7,361 nt of DNA from an uncultured Oscillospiraceae bacterium (GTDB taxonomy: Bacteria > Bacillota > Clostridia > Oscillospirales > Oscillospiraceae), in NCBI GenBank assembly GCA_900752305.1, contig CAADUV010000334.1, positions 1-7,361 of the forward strand, given 5' to 3'. The position numbers and the translations under genes are program-made. This document shows, piece after piece, positions 1 through 5,051 of the stretch (its first letter is position 1; the number at the start of each line of letters is the position of its first letter). The notes beneath the pieces are model-generated. The model searched no databases. It saw nothing but the letters and a program-made list of their open reading frames with translations, and was not told the DNA's origin.

Positions 1-102
1 CCGGCAGCCCGGCGGCTGCCGCCGGAGCAGCTGCTCCAATTCGTCGGGCGTCAGCCCGCGAAAGAGGGCGGAGCGCTGCAAGATGGGAATAAATCGGTTC
101 AT
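1..102 (-). CDS. Crp/Fnr-family transcriptional regulator, N-terminal fragment (continues off the left edge)
   Basis: Only the first 34 codons are present; the frame is open to the window edge. The peptide begins MNRFIPILQRSALFRGLTPD and continues with an ELEQLL helix. This is the usual start of the cyclic-nucleotide-binding-like domain of Crp/Fnr regulators, where a short helix and a 'lF.glt..eLe.ll' segment precede the beta-roll. The effector-binding part and the HTH lie outside the window, so neither ligand nor targets can be named. The start is well fixed: GAAAGGAGG lies on the minus strand with 5 bases before the ATG. A promoter candidate and a palindrome lie just upstream, and the MBL hydrolase gene is divergent, so it may be a target or the pair may share control (inference). 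Family assignment is fairly likely from the fragment but not certain. Confidence 0.65.
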   Translation of the reverse strand, partial: MNRFIPILQRSALFRGLTPDELEQLLRRQPPGCR

Positions 103-116
103 AGGCCCCTCCTTTC

Positions 117-130
117 GTTGGATTTCCAAC
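117..130. repeat. Perfect palindrome GTTGGA-TT-TCCAAC, candidate operator
   Basis: Two 6-bp arms are fully complementary around a 2-bp centre. The site lies just downstream of the predicted start of Crp/Fnr transcription and upstream of its ribosome site, and it covers the -35 candidate of the divergent gene. That is a logical place for a repressor site. It could instead be a short 5'-UTR hairpin (GTTGG stem, ATTT loop). Confidence 0.4.
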
Positions 131-146
131 TTATCTTCTCTATTGT
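118..146 (+). promoter_or_regulatory. Weak promoter candidate for the MBL hydrolase gene
   Basis: TTGGAT (118-123), a 17-base spacer, then TATTGT (141-146) on the plus strand. Match to consensus is modest (3/6 and 4/6). Its -10 overlaps the -10 of the opposite-strand promoter almost completely, so both could hardly be occupied at once. No better plus-strand candidate is visible before the start at 196. Confidence 0.3.
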
Positions 147-170
147 ACCCACTTTTTCCGAAAAACGCAA
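142..170 (-). promoter_or_regulatory. Promoter candidate for the Crp/Fnr-family gene
   Basis: On the minus strand, TTGCGT (165-170) is followed after exactly 17 bases by TACAAT (142-147). The -10 matches the consensus at 5 of 6 positions and the -35 at its TTG. It lies about 40 bases upstream of the Crp/Fnr start codon and its strong ribosome site. Confidence 0.55.
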
Positions 171-195
171 CCCATTTTCCCTGCGAGGTGACACG

Positions 196-1002
196 ATGAA
201 ACTGACCGTCCTGACGGACAACCATACCCACATCGACCAGTACTACCTGGGCGAACCCGCCCTCTGCCTCCACATCGAGACGGACGGGCGCAAAATATTG
301 CTGGACACCGGCTACTCCGACGTGTGCCTGCGCAACAGCCGGGCCATGGGCACCGCCCTGCGCCAGGTGGACCCCATCGCCCTCTCCCACGGCCACAACG
401 ACCACACCCGTGGCCTGCGCTTCCTCCGGGACGCTGGCCTCTTGGAGGGCAAGACGGTGCTGACCCACCCCCTTTGCTTCCAGCCCAAACGGGTGGACGG
501 CCAGGACATTGGCTGTCCGTTCAGCGCAAGGGAACTGTCACAATCCTGCAACTTGCACCGATCCACCGAACCGGTGGAACTGACGCCCCACCTGACCTAT
601 CTGGGCGAGATACCCACCACGCAAGTCTTTGAACCACGGACACCCATTGGAGAAACCTGGGACGGCACCGCCTGGCGGCCGGACCTGTTATTGGACGACT
701 CCGCCCTGGTCTACCACACATCGGACGGCCTCTACATCCTCACCGGCTGCTCCCACAGCGGCATTTGCAACATTATAGAATACGCCAAGACCCTCTTCCC
801 CGACCGCCCCGTGCTGGGCGTCATCGGTGGGTTCCACCTGTTCCAGTGCGACCAGCGTCTACAGGACACCATCGCCTACTTCCAGGCGCAGAACCTCCAG
901 CACCTCTACCCCTGTCACTGTGTCTCCTTCCGGGCCAAGGCGGAGATGCATCGGGCCATCCCCATCCACGAGGTGGGCGTGGGGTTGCAGCTGAATTGGT
1001 AA
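196..1002 (+). CDS. MBL-fold metallo-hydrolase (COG1237-like)
   Basis: A 268-residue protein of the metallo-beta-lactamase fold, closest in pattern to the COG1237 group that includes archaeal dihydropterin/ribofuranosyl-aminobenzene phosphate synthase relatives. Visible features in order: the N-terminal beta strand ending KILLDTGYSD (33-42); the metal-binding HxHxDH motif SHGHNDH (64-70, with H65, H67, D69, H70); H91; DDSAL (167-171); GCSHSG (184-189, H187); GGFHL (211-215, H214); and a late PCHC (239-242). These are the expected ligands for a two-metal site, so the enzyme looks intact. It has no signal peptide and is probably cytoplasmic. The substrate cannot be told; COG1237 proteins are mostly uncharacterised. 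The start at 196 is chosen because GAGGTG sits 5 bases upstream and the family begins with this 'MKLTVLTDN' strand. A longer in-frame start at 118 would add 26 residues that do not fit the family. The gene ends directly before a terminator. Confidence 0.88.
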   Translation: MKLTVLTDNHTHIDQYYLGEPALCLHIETDGRKILLDTGYSDVCLRNSRAMGTALRQVDPIALSHGHNDHTRGLRFLRDAGLLEGKTVLTHPLCFQPKRVDGQDIGCPFSARELSQSCNLHRSTEPVELTPHLTYLGEIPTTQVFEPRTPIGETWDGTAWRPDLLLDDSALVYHTSDGLYILTGCSHSGICNIIEYAKTLFPDRPVLGVIGGFHLFQCDQRLQDTIAYFQAQNLQHLYPCHCVSFRAKAEMHRAIPIHEVGVGLQLNW

Positions 1003-1003
1003 C

Positions 1004-1035
1004 AAAAAAGTCAGGTTTTTCAACCTGACTTTTTT
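1004..1035. terminator. Bidirectional rho-independent terminator
   Basis: AAAAAAGTCAGGTT (1004-1017) and AACCTGACTTTTTT (1022-1035) form a perfect 14-bp stem with a TTTC loop. A-runs and T-runs flank the GC core, so it works on either strand. It lies between the stop of the MBL hydrolase gene (plus) and the stop of the ADP-ribosylglycohydrolase gene (minus) and serves both convergent units. Confidence 0.93.
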
Positions 1036-1041
1036 CATGCG

Positions 1042-1875
1042 TTATCCTAAAAATTCATCGGCTCTGCACGCCACCGCCTGCAGATCGGGGGTCAGCTTCG
1101 CCCACGCCCGATCCTCCAAATCCGTCGGGATGGGGTAGCAGGCTTCGGCCAGACTGCCGGCCATGGCGGCCAGGGTATCGGCATCGCCGCCGATGGAGAG
1201 GGCGTTTTTGATGGTGTCCTCAAAGTCCTCCGCCTCCAAAAAGGCGTTGATGGCCTGGGGCACCGACTTCTGACAGCTCACCTCAAAACGGTAGGTGGGT
1301 CGGATCTCGTCCAGGGTGAAGTTGAGGTCATACATCTGAGACAGGTACTCCCGCACCTCCGCCTTGGACTTGCCGCTCCGGAGCAGATAGATGCCCGCCG
1401 CGATGGCCTGGGCGCCCTTGATGCCCTCCGGGTGGTTGTGGGTCACTTCCGCGGAGAGCTTGCCCAGCAGCAGCGCTTCCTCCAGGGACTGCGCCGCCCA
1501 ACCGGCAAAGGATGCCCGCATGGCGGAGCCGTTGCCCCAGCTGTTGTAGGGCTCGTACACCTGCCGCTTGTAGGCTTCGGCGTACCAGCAGACGAAGGTG
1601 TTGCCGTACCCGGCGTCCGGGTAGCGGTGGGCAAATTCGCAGATGCTCTTGACGATCTCCAGGCGAAATGCAGCCTGAACATCCTCGTCCTGCAATTTGG
1701 CACGGTCTACTTTCTCAAATCCGTTCATCATCCCCTCGGCCACAGCCAAGGTGAGCACGGAGTCATCTGTGAAAAAGTCCCGCTGGGTGACCAGTGTGTC
1801 GGGACGCTGTTTGTACCCCCGGAACTCGTACCAGGAGCCGGAAATATCGCCGATGACGGCGCCTAACAGTCGCAT
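1042..1875 (-). CDS. ADP-ribosylglycohydrolase family protein (DraG/ARH-like)
   Basis: A 277-residue protein of the all-helical, two-magnesium ADP-ribosylglycohydrolase fold, which removes ADP-ribose from proteins or small molecules. Key motifs: GAVIGDISGSWYEF (5-18); TDDS (36-39, metal-binding); WGNGSAMR (113-120); THNHPEG (145-151); and IGGDADT (228-234), carrying the second group of metal-binding aspartates. All expected metal ligands are present and the length is normal, so it should be active. The physiological target is not known from sequence; DraG itself reactivates nitrogenase reductase, but many bacterial relatives have other or unknown substrates. Start choice: GGGAGG (1882-1887) abuts the first ATG (1879-1881) with no spacing, but is 6 bases from the second ATG (1873-1875), so the second is preferred. 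It is the last gene of the DivIVA-fumarase beta operon, 18 bases after the previous stop. Cytoplasmic. Confidence 0.93.
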   Translation of the reverse strand: MRLLGAVIGDISGSWYEFRGYKQRPDTLVTQRDFFTDDSVLTLAVAEGMMNGFEKVDRAKLQDEDVQAAFRLEIVKSICEFAHRYPDAGYGNTFVCWYAEAYKRQVYEPYNSWGNGSAMRASFAGWAAQSLEEALLLGKLSAEVTHNHPEGIKGAQAIAAGIYLLRSGKSKAEVREYLSQMYDLNFTLDEIRPTYRFEVSCQKSVPQAINAFLEAEDFEDTIKNALSIGGDADTLAAMAGSLAEACYPIPTDLEDRAWAKLTPDLQAVACRADEFLG

Positions 1876-1881
1876 TTTCAT

Positions 1882-1887
1882 CCTCCC
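1882..1887 (-). promoter_or_regulatory. Ribosome-binding site that decides the ADP-ribosylglycohydrolase start
   Basis: GGGAGG on the minus strand. With the ATG at 1879-1881 there is no spacer at all; with the ATG at 1873-1875 the spacer is 6 bases. The second arrangement is the workable one and the protein motif (MRLLGAVIGD) also fits it. Confidence 0.7.
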
Positions 1888-1893
1888 TTTCGC

Positions 1894-2451
1894 TCAAATA
1901 ACCTGATATAATTTTCTGCCGCTCTGGTAGAGGTTGCCCCCGTGGCAGTCCATGGCCACTGTCAAAGGCAGATCCTCCACCTGGAAGCGCTTGATGGACT
2001 CGCAGCCCAGCTCGTCGAAGGCGATGACGTCCGCCACATGGATACACCGGGCGATGAGCGCACCGGCACCGCCCACGGCGGCGAAGAAACAGCTGTGGTT
2101 GCGGATGAGCGCCTGGGCCACGTCCTCACTCATCTGTCCCTTGCCGATGATGGCCGCCAGACCCAAGTCCAACAGCCGGGGCGCGAAGGCGTTCATCCGG
2201 CTGGCAGTGGTGGGACCGCAGGCGCCCATGGGCAGTCCCTGCTGGGCAGGGGTGGGGCCGGCGTAGTAGATGACGGCGTCCTTCAAGGGGAACGGCAGCT
2301 CCTTGCCCTCGTCCAACAGGGCGAACAGGCGTTTGTGGGCGGCGTCTCGTGCCGTATAAATGGTGCCGGTCAGCAGCACTCGGTCGCCAGCCTGGAGCTG
2401 GTCGATGGCGGCGCGGAGCTGACTGGTGTGCAGGTGATAGGTCTTACTCAT
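1894..2451 (-). CDS. Fe-S hydro-lyase beta subunit (class I fumarate hydratase / L-tartrate dehydratase type, C-terminal domain)
   Basis: A 185-residue protein matching the C-terminal (beta) domain of oxygen-sensitive class I fumarases and tartrate dehydratases. These interconvert fumarate and malate, or dehydrate tartrate, using a [4Fe-4S] cluster held by the alpha subunit. Visible motifs: GDRVLLTGTIYTARDAAHKR (22-41); YYAGPTPA (62-69); GPTTASRM (79-86), the substrate-carboxylate binding region; IGKG (102-105); and the AVGGAGALIA strand-loop. Length is normal for a stand-alone beta subunit. The beta subunit has no cluster ligands and is not expected to work alone, yet no alpha subunit lies upstream or downstream here. 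The start overlaps the end of the divIVA-like gene by 8 bases, so translation is probably coupled; GAGGA lies 8 bases before the ATG. Fumarase versus tartrate dehydratase cannot be decided from this subunit alone. Confidence 0.92.
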   Translation of the reverse strand: MSKTYHLHTSQLRAAIDQLQAGDRVLLTGTIYTARDAAHKRLFALLDEGKELPFPLKDAVIYYAGPTPAQQGLPMGACGPTTASRMNAFAPRLLDLGLAAIIGKGQMSEDVAQALIRNHSCFFAAVGGAGALIARCIHVADVIAFDELGCESIKRFQVEDLPLTVAMDCHGGNLYQSGRKLYQVI

Positions 2452-3247
2452 CCTTGGGTTCCTCTGTGGTCTCGGCGGGGGCTTCGGGGGGCAGGTCGTC
2501 CTGAGCCTGGGGGGAGGTGGCTTTCAGGGGCATCAGGGCGTCCTTGATGCGTTCGATCTCCGCCACAGAGTTGACCACGATGGAACGCACCACGGCGCCG
2601 GTCTCGGCCAGGGCGCTCTGGGTCTTGCTGCGCAGGTTCTGGACCCGCTCCTGTTCTGCTTCAACCTGGTGCTGTGCCTCGGTAGTTGCGGCTGCGGCGG
2701 ACTGGTTGGCCTGGGTCACGATGTCCTCTGCCCGCGCACGGGCCTGGCTGAGCTGCTCTTCCGCCGCAGTCTGGGTCTGGTCACGGAGGGCCTCTGCCTG
2801 GGACTGGGCGCTGGTGGTGATCTCCTCCGCCTTCTGCTTGGCCTGAGCCAGGATCTCACCGGCACGCTGCCGGGCTTCCAGCTCGATGTCGGAGATTTGA
2901 CTGCGCAGACCGGCATAAGCCTCGGCGTCCGGGGTCAGGGCTTCCACACGGGAGTGGAGCAGGGTGACCTGTGCCTGGAGGGGCTCCAGCTTCTTCACCC
3001 GAGTGAGCAGAGCGTCCTTCTCCTGGAGCAGCGCGTCCACCCGTTCCTGCAAGGTTTCTTCCTGCCTCTTGCTTTCGCTCAAAGCCTGGCGCAGCTCGTC
3101 CGCCTCCGCCTGGGCGGCCTCGTACTGGGCGCGCAGCTCCTCTACCCGCTGGTTGTACTCCTTGGTGGTCTCTTCGATATAATTCAAAGCGTCCTGACGG
3201 TTGAACCCGCCAAATCCGGCGCTGCGGAATTGCATATTCTGTTCCAT
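2444..3247 (-). CDS. DivIVA-domain coiled-coil protein
   Basis: A 267-residue, largely helical protein. The N-terminus contains FGGFNRQDALNYIEE (residues 12-26), a DivIVA-type membrane-curvature domain in which the usual 'F.GY....V..Y' pattern appears as GFNRQDALNYI. Residues from about 27 to 100 are heptad-like coiled coil rich in E, Q and L. A long Ala/Gln/Glu-rich helix follows (about 120-220), of the kind seen in ATP synthase b-like and clostridial DivIVA-domain proteins, then a short hydrophobic segment (SIVVNSVAEI) and an acidic, Pro-rich tail. DivIVA proteins sit at poles or septa of Gram-positive cells and recruit division or wall-synthesis factors; whether this one does so is inference. 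GGAGG lies 7 bases before the chosen ATG. First gene of a three-gene operon with its own strong promoter. No membrane segment or signal peptide is clear. Confidence 0.85.
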   Translation of the reverse strand: MEQNMQFRSAGFGGFNRQDALNYIEETTKEYNQRVEELRAQYEAAQAEADELRQALSESKRQEETLQERVDALLQEKDALLTRVKKLEPLQAQVTLLHSRVEALTPDAEAYAGLRSQISDIELEARQRAGEILAQAKQKAEEITTSAQSQAEALRDQTQTAAEEQLSQARARAEDIVTQANQSAAAATTEAQHQVEAEQERVQNLRSKTQSALAETGAVVRSIVVNSVAEIERIKDALMPLKATSPQAQDDLPPEAPAETTEEPKDE

Positions 3248-3297
3248 GCTAGCCCCTCCTATAAGCTCGTTGGGATTGTCCTCTCTTTTGTCGTTTC

Positions 3298-3326
3298 ATT
3301 TTAGCACAGCCCTTCCCCTTTGACAA
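3298..3326 (-). promoter_or_regulatory. Strong sigma-A-type promoter of the divIVA-like operon
   Basis: Minus strand: TTGTCA (3321-3326), 17-base spacer, TAAAAT (3298-3303), with TG one base upstream of the -10 (extended -10). This predicts a 5' leader of about 45 bases ending in the AGGAGGGG ribosome site at 3253-3260. It is divergent from the tRNA promoter, with about 30 bp between the two -35 elements. Confidence 0.85.
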
Positions 3327-3356
3327 TCTTTTCAGAAAAAAGTTTTCAATTTCCTC

Positions 3357-3385
3357 TTTACAACCGGCGGAAGACCTGATATAAT
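3357..3385 (+). promoter_or_regulatory. Promoter of tRNA-Arg
   Basis: TTTACA (3357-3362), exactly 17 bases, then a perfect TATAAT (3380-3385). The start of transcription should fall about 20 bases before the mature tRNA 5' end. The near-consensus strength is usual for stable RNA genes. Confidence 0.88.
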
Positions 3386-3411
3386 AACTAAGCTCAAGAA
3401 AAGCATGGTAT

Positions 3412-3488
3412 GCGCTCGTAGTTCAATTGGATAGAGCGTCAGATTCCGGTTCTGAAGGCTGGGGGTTCGAGTCCCTTCGGGCGTACCA
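3412..3488 (+). tRNA. tRNA-Arg, anticodon CCG
   Basis: A 77-base cloverleaf including an encoded CCA. Acceptor arms are GCGCTCG (3412-3418) and CGGGCGT (3478-3484); A3485 is the discriminator. The D arm GTTC/GAGC, the anticodon stem TCAGA/TCTGA with loop TTCCGGT (anticodon CCG at 3446-3448, reading CGG), the variable loop AGGCT, and the T arm GGGGG-TTCGAGT-CCCTT all form. Oddities: the terminal acceptor pair is G1-U72, not G-C, and the T stem has two G-U pairs. Prophage genes begin just downstream of the 3' end, so the last part of the tRNA is a likely attachment site (inference). Confidence 0.96.
3450..3488 (+). other. Candidate prophage attachment site (att) at the tRNA-Arg 3' end
   Basis: Tyrosine-recombinase phages commonly integrate into the 3' half of tRNA genes and restore the gene with their own copy of that sequence. 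Here the prophage lies on the 3' side of the tRNA, with only a 217-base junction before the first phage gene. No second copy of this segment is inside the window, so the crossover limits cannot be drawn; the interval given is only the T arm and acceptor region. Confidence 0.4.
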
Positions 3489-3492
3489 AAAG

Positions 3493-3525
3493 AAAGCTCT
3501 GTAATCGTTTCGGTTGCAGAGCTTT
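3493..3525 (+). terminator. Terminator of tRNA-Arg
   Basis: AAAGCTCTGTAA (3493-3504) pairs with TTGCAGAGCTTT (3514-3525), with one G-U pair, around a 9-base loop and is followed by TTCTTTATTTT. It starts 5 bases after the encoded CCA. Confidence 0.88.
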
Positions 3526-3547
3526 TTCTTTATTTTATAGCGGTTTT

Positions 3548-3569
3548 GAAGTTAAAAAGTTATAACTTC
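3548..3569. repeat. Inverted repeat GAAGTTA/TAACTTC containing a 12-bp palindrome
   Basis: GAAGTTA (3548-3554) and TAACTTC (3563-3569) are 7-bp inverted arms separated by 8 bases. Overlapping them, AAGTTATAACTT (3557-3568) is a perfect 12-bp palindrome. It lies in the AT-rich junction between the tRNA terminator and the phage late terminator. Possible roles are a recombinase core-type site or a regulator site; neither is shown. Confidence 0.4.
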
Positions 3570-3634
3570 GCTTATTTGATGATTTTTCCATCTTTCATTG
3601 TCTGCTCTATATCTCCCTGATTTTTCATAAAAGC

Positions 3635-3653
3635 CTGCACAAATGCTGCACAA
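3635..3653. repeat. Tandem CTGCACAA direct repeats, 11-bp period; candidate integrase arm-type sites
   Basis: CTGCACAA occurs at 3635-3642 and again at 3646-3653, one helical turn apart, between the tRNA and the phage late terminator. Short direct repeats near att cores are where tyrosine integrases bind through their N-terminal domain. Only two copies are present, so chance remains possible. Confidence 0.3.
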
Positions 3654-3693
3654 GAGAAAAGCGCCTAGGGCAACCGAACTGCCCCAGGCGCTT
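3649..3693 (-). terminator. Terminator of the phage late (tail-lysis) operon
   Basis: AAGCGCCTAGGGCA (3659-3672) and TGCCCCAGGCGCTT (3680-3693) form a 14-position stem with a single A-C mismatch and a 7-base loop. On the minus strand it is followed by TTTTCTCTTGT. It starts 12 bases after the endolysin stop codon. Confidence 0.88.
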
Positions 3694-3705
3694 GCTGTTA
3701 TCCGA

Positions 3706-4848
3706 TTATACCTTCGCTCTCACCTGATAGTAGATGGGCTTAGTGCGGTCATAGTGCGGCGCGACCGGCCCCACATTGGTATAGCGACCGCCCTTGGTGT
3801 TGGCACTGAACGGCCCGCCAGCATCATACCACTTGCCGCCGCCCGCGTAAATTGCCAGGTTGCTATCCCACACGCACACGTCCCCCGGCCGCAGGTCGGC
3901 CAGCTTGTCCCAGGTCTTGCCGCCCGCCTGGATGACCTGGCAGCCCAGCAGGTTGCCGGTGCCAGTGACCTTGCCGTTGTCGTGGGAGATGCGCTTGCCT
4001 GCGGCCAGCAAGCCCACGTCCTGCAAAATCCAGGAAACGTAGTGGGAACAGCTAGAGCCAGGCTTGCTCAGCGCCTTGGTAGCCGTCCAGGTGTCCTTTG
4101 CCTTGTAGGTGCCGTCTTTGTAGTGCCACTTGTGCTTGACCATGTAAGCGCCGATTTCCGCCGCCCTGGCCAGGATTGCGTCCCGGATCAGCGCCGCCTG
4201 GGTCTTAGGCCCCACAATACCGTCCACGGTCAGACCGGCCTTGTACTGGTAATTCCGCACGGCCTGGTCGGTCTTGACGCCCCAGATGCCGTCCTCGGCG
4301 AGCTGACTGCCCAGGATGTTCAGACGATGCTGGAGGAGCTTGACGTCGTCGCCTTTATCACCCTTGCGAAGCAGGTCGGTGTTGCCGGTCTGGGGCTGTG
4401 TTACGGGCGTCAGAAACAAGGTCCGTTCCTCCTTGCGGCGGCGCACCAGGCCAGCCAGCACCTTGCGGCGGCACTTCGTCCACATGGTCAGGGCGTCCGC
4501 TGCACCAGCGTAGTCGCCAGCATTCAGTTTACGCAAGGCGGTGGACTGCTTGAGCGCACCAACGCCCACGTTGTACGTAAAGCTCACCAGGGCGTCAAAC
4601 TGGTTCTGGTTCAGCGGCACCTTGACCGCCTGGGTCACCGCGTCCTCATAGGTCTTGATGCTGTGGTCGCGGAGCCAGGCGTGCGCCTCCGCTTTGGTTG
4701 TGGTCATGCCCCGGCGCACCCGTTTGCCATAATACCTGCCGGTCTGGCCATAGCCAATGATCCATACGCCGTCGAGCTTGTTGGACGCCTTGAGCAGGCA
4801 TCCTTCAAATTTTTCGATCATGGCCAAGCCTTTTTCGCTGATTCTCAT
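3706..4848 (-). CDS. Phage endolysin: GH24-like lysozyme + peptidoglycan-binding domain + cysteine-peptidase-like domain
   Basis: A 380-residue, three-domain lysin. Residues about 1-145 follow the GH24 (T4/P21-type) lysozyme pattern: MIEKFEGCLLKA with the catalytic Glu at E15, GVWIIGYG (27-34), QNQFDALVSFTYNVG (81-95) and GLVRRRKEE (133-141). Residues about 157-222 are a PG_binding_1 repeat (LRKGDKGDDVKLLQHRL, EDGIWGVKT, VDGIVGPKT). Residues about 230-380 resemble clostridial phage CHAP/NlpC-P60-like peptidases, with a Cys in SSCSHYVSW (C267) and LRPGDVCVW...LAIYAG. Odd points: where GH24 enzymes have Asp/Cys and Thr, this has K24 and I30; where the peptidase His is usual (HVAIY), it has N330. 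The role is peptidoglycan cleavage at lysis; no signal peptide is seen, so it should depend on the holin. GGAGG sits 7 bases before the chosen ATG, which overlaps the holin stop as ATGA. A longer in-frame start at 4944 would run through the holin gene and is rejected. Confidence 0.9.
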   Translation of the reverse strand: MRISEKGLAMIEKFEGCLLKASNKLDGVWIIGYGQTGRYYGKRVRRGMTTTKAEAHAWLRDHSIKTYEDAVTQAVKVPLNQNQFDALVSFTYNVGVGALKQSTALRKLNAGDYAGAADALTMWTKCRRKVLAGLVRRRKEERTLFLTPVTQPQTGNTDLLRKGDKGDDVKLLQHRLNILGSQLAEDGIWGVKTDQAVRNYQYKAGLTVDGIVGPKTQAALIRDAILARAAEIGAYMVKHKWHYKDGTYKAKDTWTATKALSKPGSSCSHYVSWILQDVGLLAAGKRISHDNGKVTGTGNLLGCQVIQAGGKTWDKLADLRPGDVCVWDSNLAIYAGGGKWYDAGGPFSANTKGGRYTNVGPVAPHYDRTKPIYYQVRAKV

Positions 4849-5051
4849 ACTTCGGCCTCCTCGCCCACTTCGGGCAGCCCTGCCAAACTGGTCAGCAGGG
4901 ACAAAATGCCCGCCAGGACAGACGCGCTGCCCACCACCAGCCAATCTACGTCGGCCAGGACATAGGCGGTGCTGAGCGCTGCAAGAGCGGTCTGGGCAAC
5001 CGTTTTCAGTGCTCTAATACCCGCTGCTTTCCACCAAATCTTATTCTTCAT
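4845..5051 (-). CDS. Phage holin, r1t-like
   Basis: A 68-residue membrane protein. A short basic N-terminus (KNKIWWKAAGIRALK) leads into a first hydrophobic helix (about 15-33), the turn DVDW (34-37), and a second hydrophobic helix (about 38-57) ending LLTSLAGLP, then an acidic tail. This two-helix plan with 'RALKT.AQT' and 'DVDW' is typical of r1t-type holins of Gram-positive phages. Holins accumulate in the cytoplasmic membrane and open it at a set time to release the endolysin. Start at 5051 is chosen because AAGGA lies 8 bases upstream and the charged N-terminus then matches the family; an in-frame ATG at 5084 lies inside the preceding gene and has no good ribosome site. It overlaps the preceding gene by 11 bases and the endolysin start by 4, so the lysis genes are probably translated in a coupled way. 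Confidence 0.88.
   Translation of the reverse strand: MKNKIWWKAAGIRALKTVAQTALAALSTAYVLADVDWLVVGSASVLAGILSLLTSLAGLPEVGEEAEV

Noticed and set aside
118..195. N-terminal extension of the MBL hydrolase from an upstream in-frame start
   Set aside because: It would use a TTG codon inside the promoter/palindrome region with no ribosome site, and the added residues do not match the family; the ATG at 196 has GAGGTG at good spacing.
1042..1875. ADP-ribosylglycohydrolase as an antitoxin or anti-phage element
   Set aside because: No ADP-ribosyltransferase toxin lies beside it; it is the last gene of a host operon and has an ordinary intact family pattern.
2669..3304. Plus-strand open frames opposite the DivIVA-like gene
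   Set aside because: Leu/Gly-rich shadows of a Gln/Ala/Glu-rich coiled-coil gene on the other strand; they would also run through the DivIVA promoter.
3562..3570. ATAACTTCG, identical to nine bases of a loxP arm
   Set aside because: Too short to mean anything alone, and the paired arm here points the opposite way to loxP.
3643..4965. A 440-codon open frame on the plus strand opposite the endolysin
   Set aside because: It is antisense to a well-supported three-domain lysin, starts inside the junction before the late terminator, has no ribosome site, and its Ala/Val/Gly/Arg-rich translation is what the opposite strand of GC-rich coding DNA gives.
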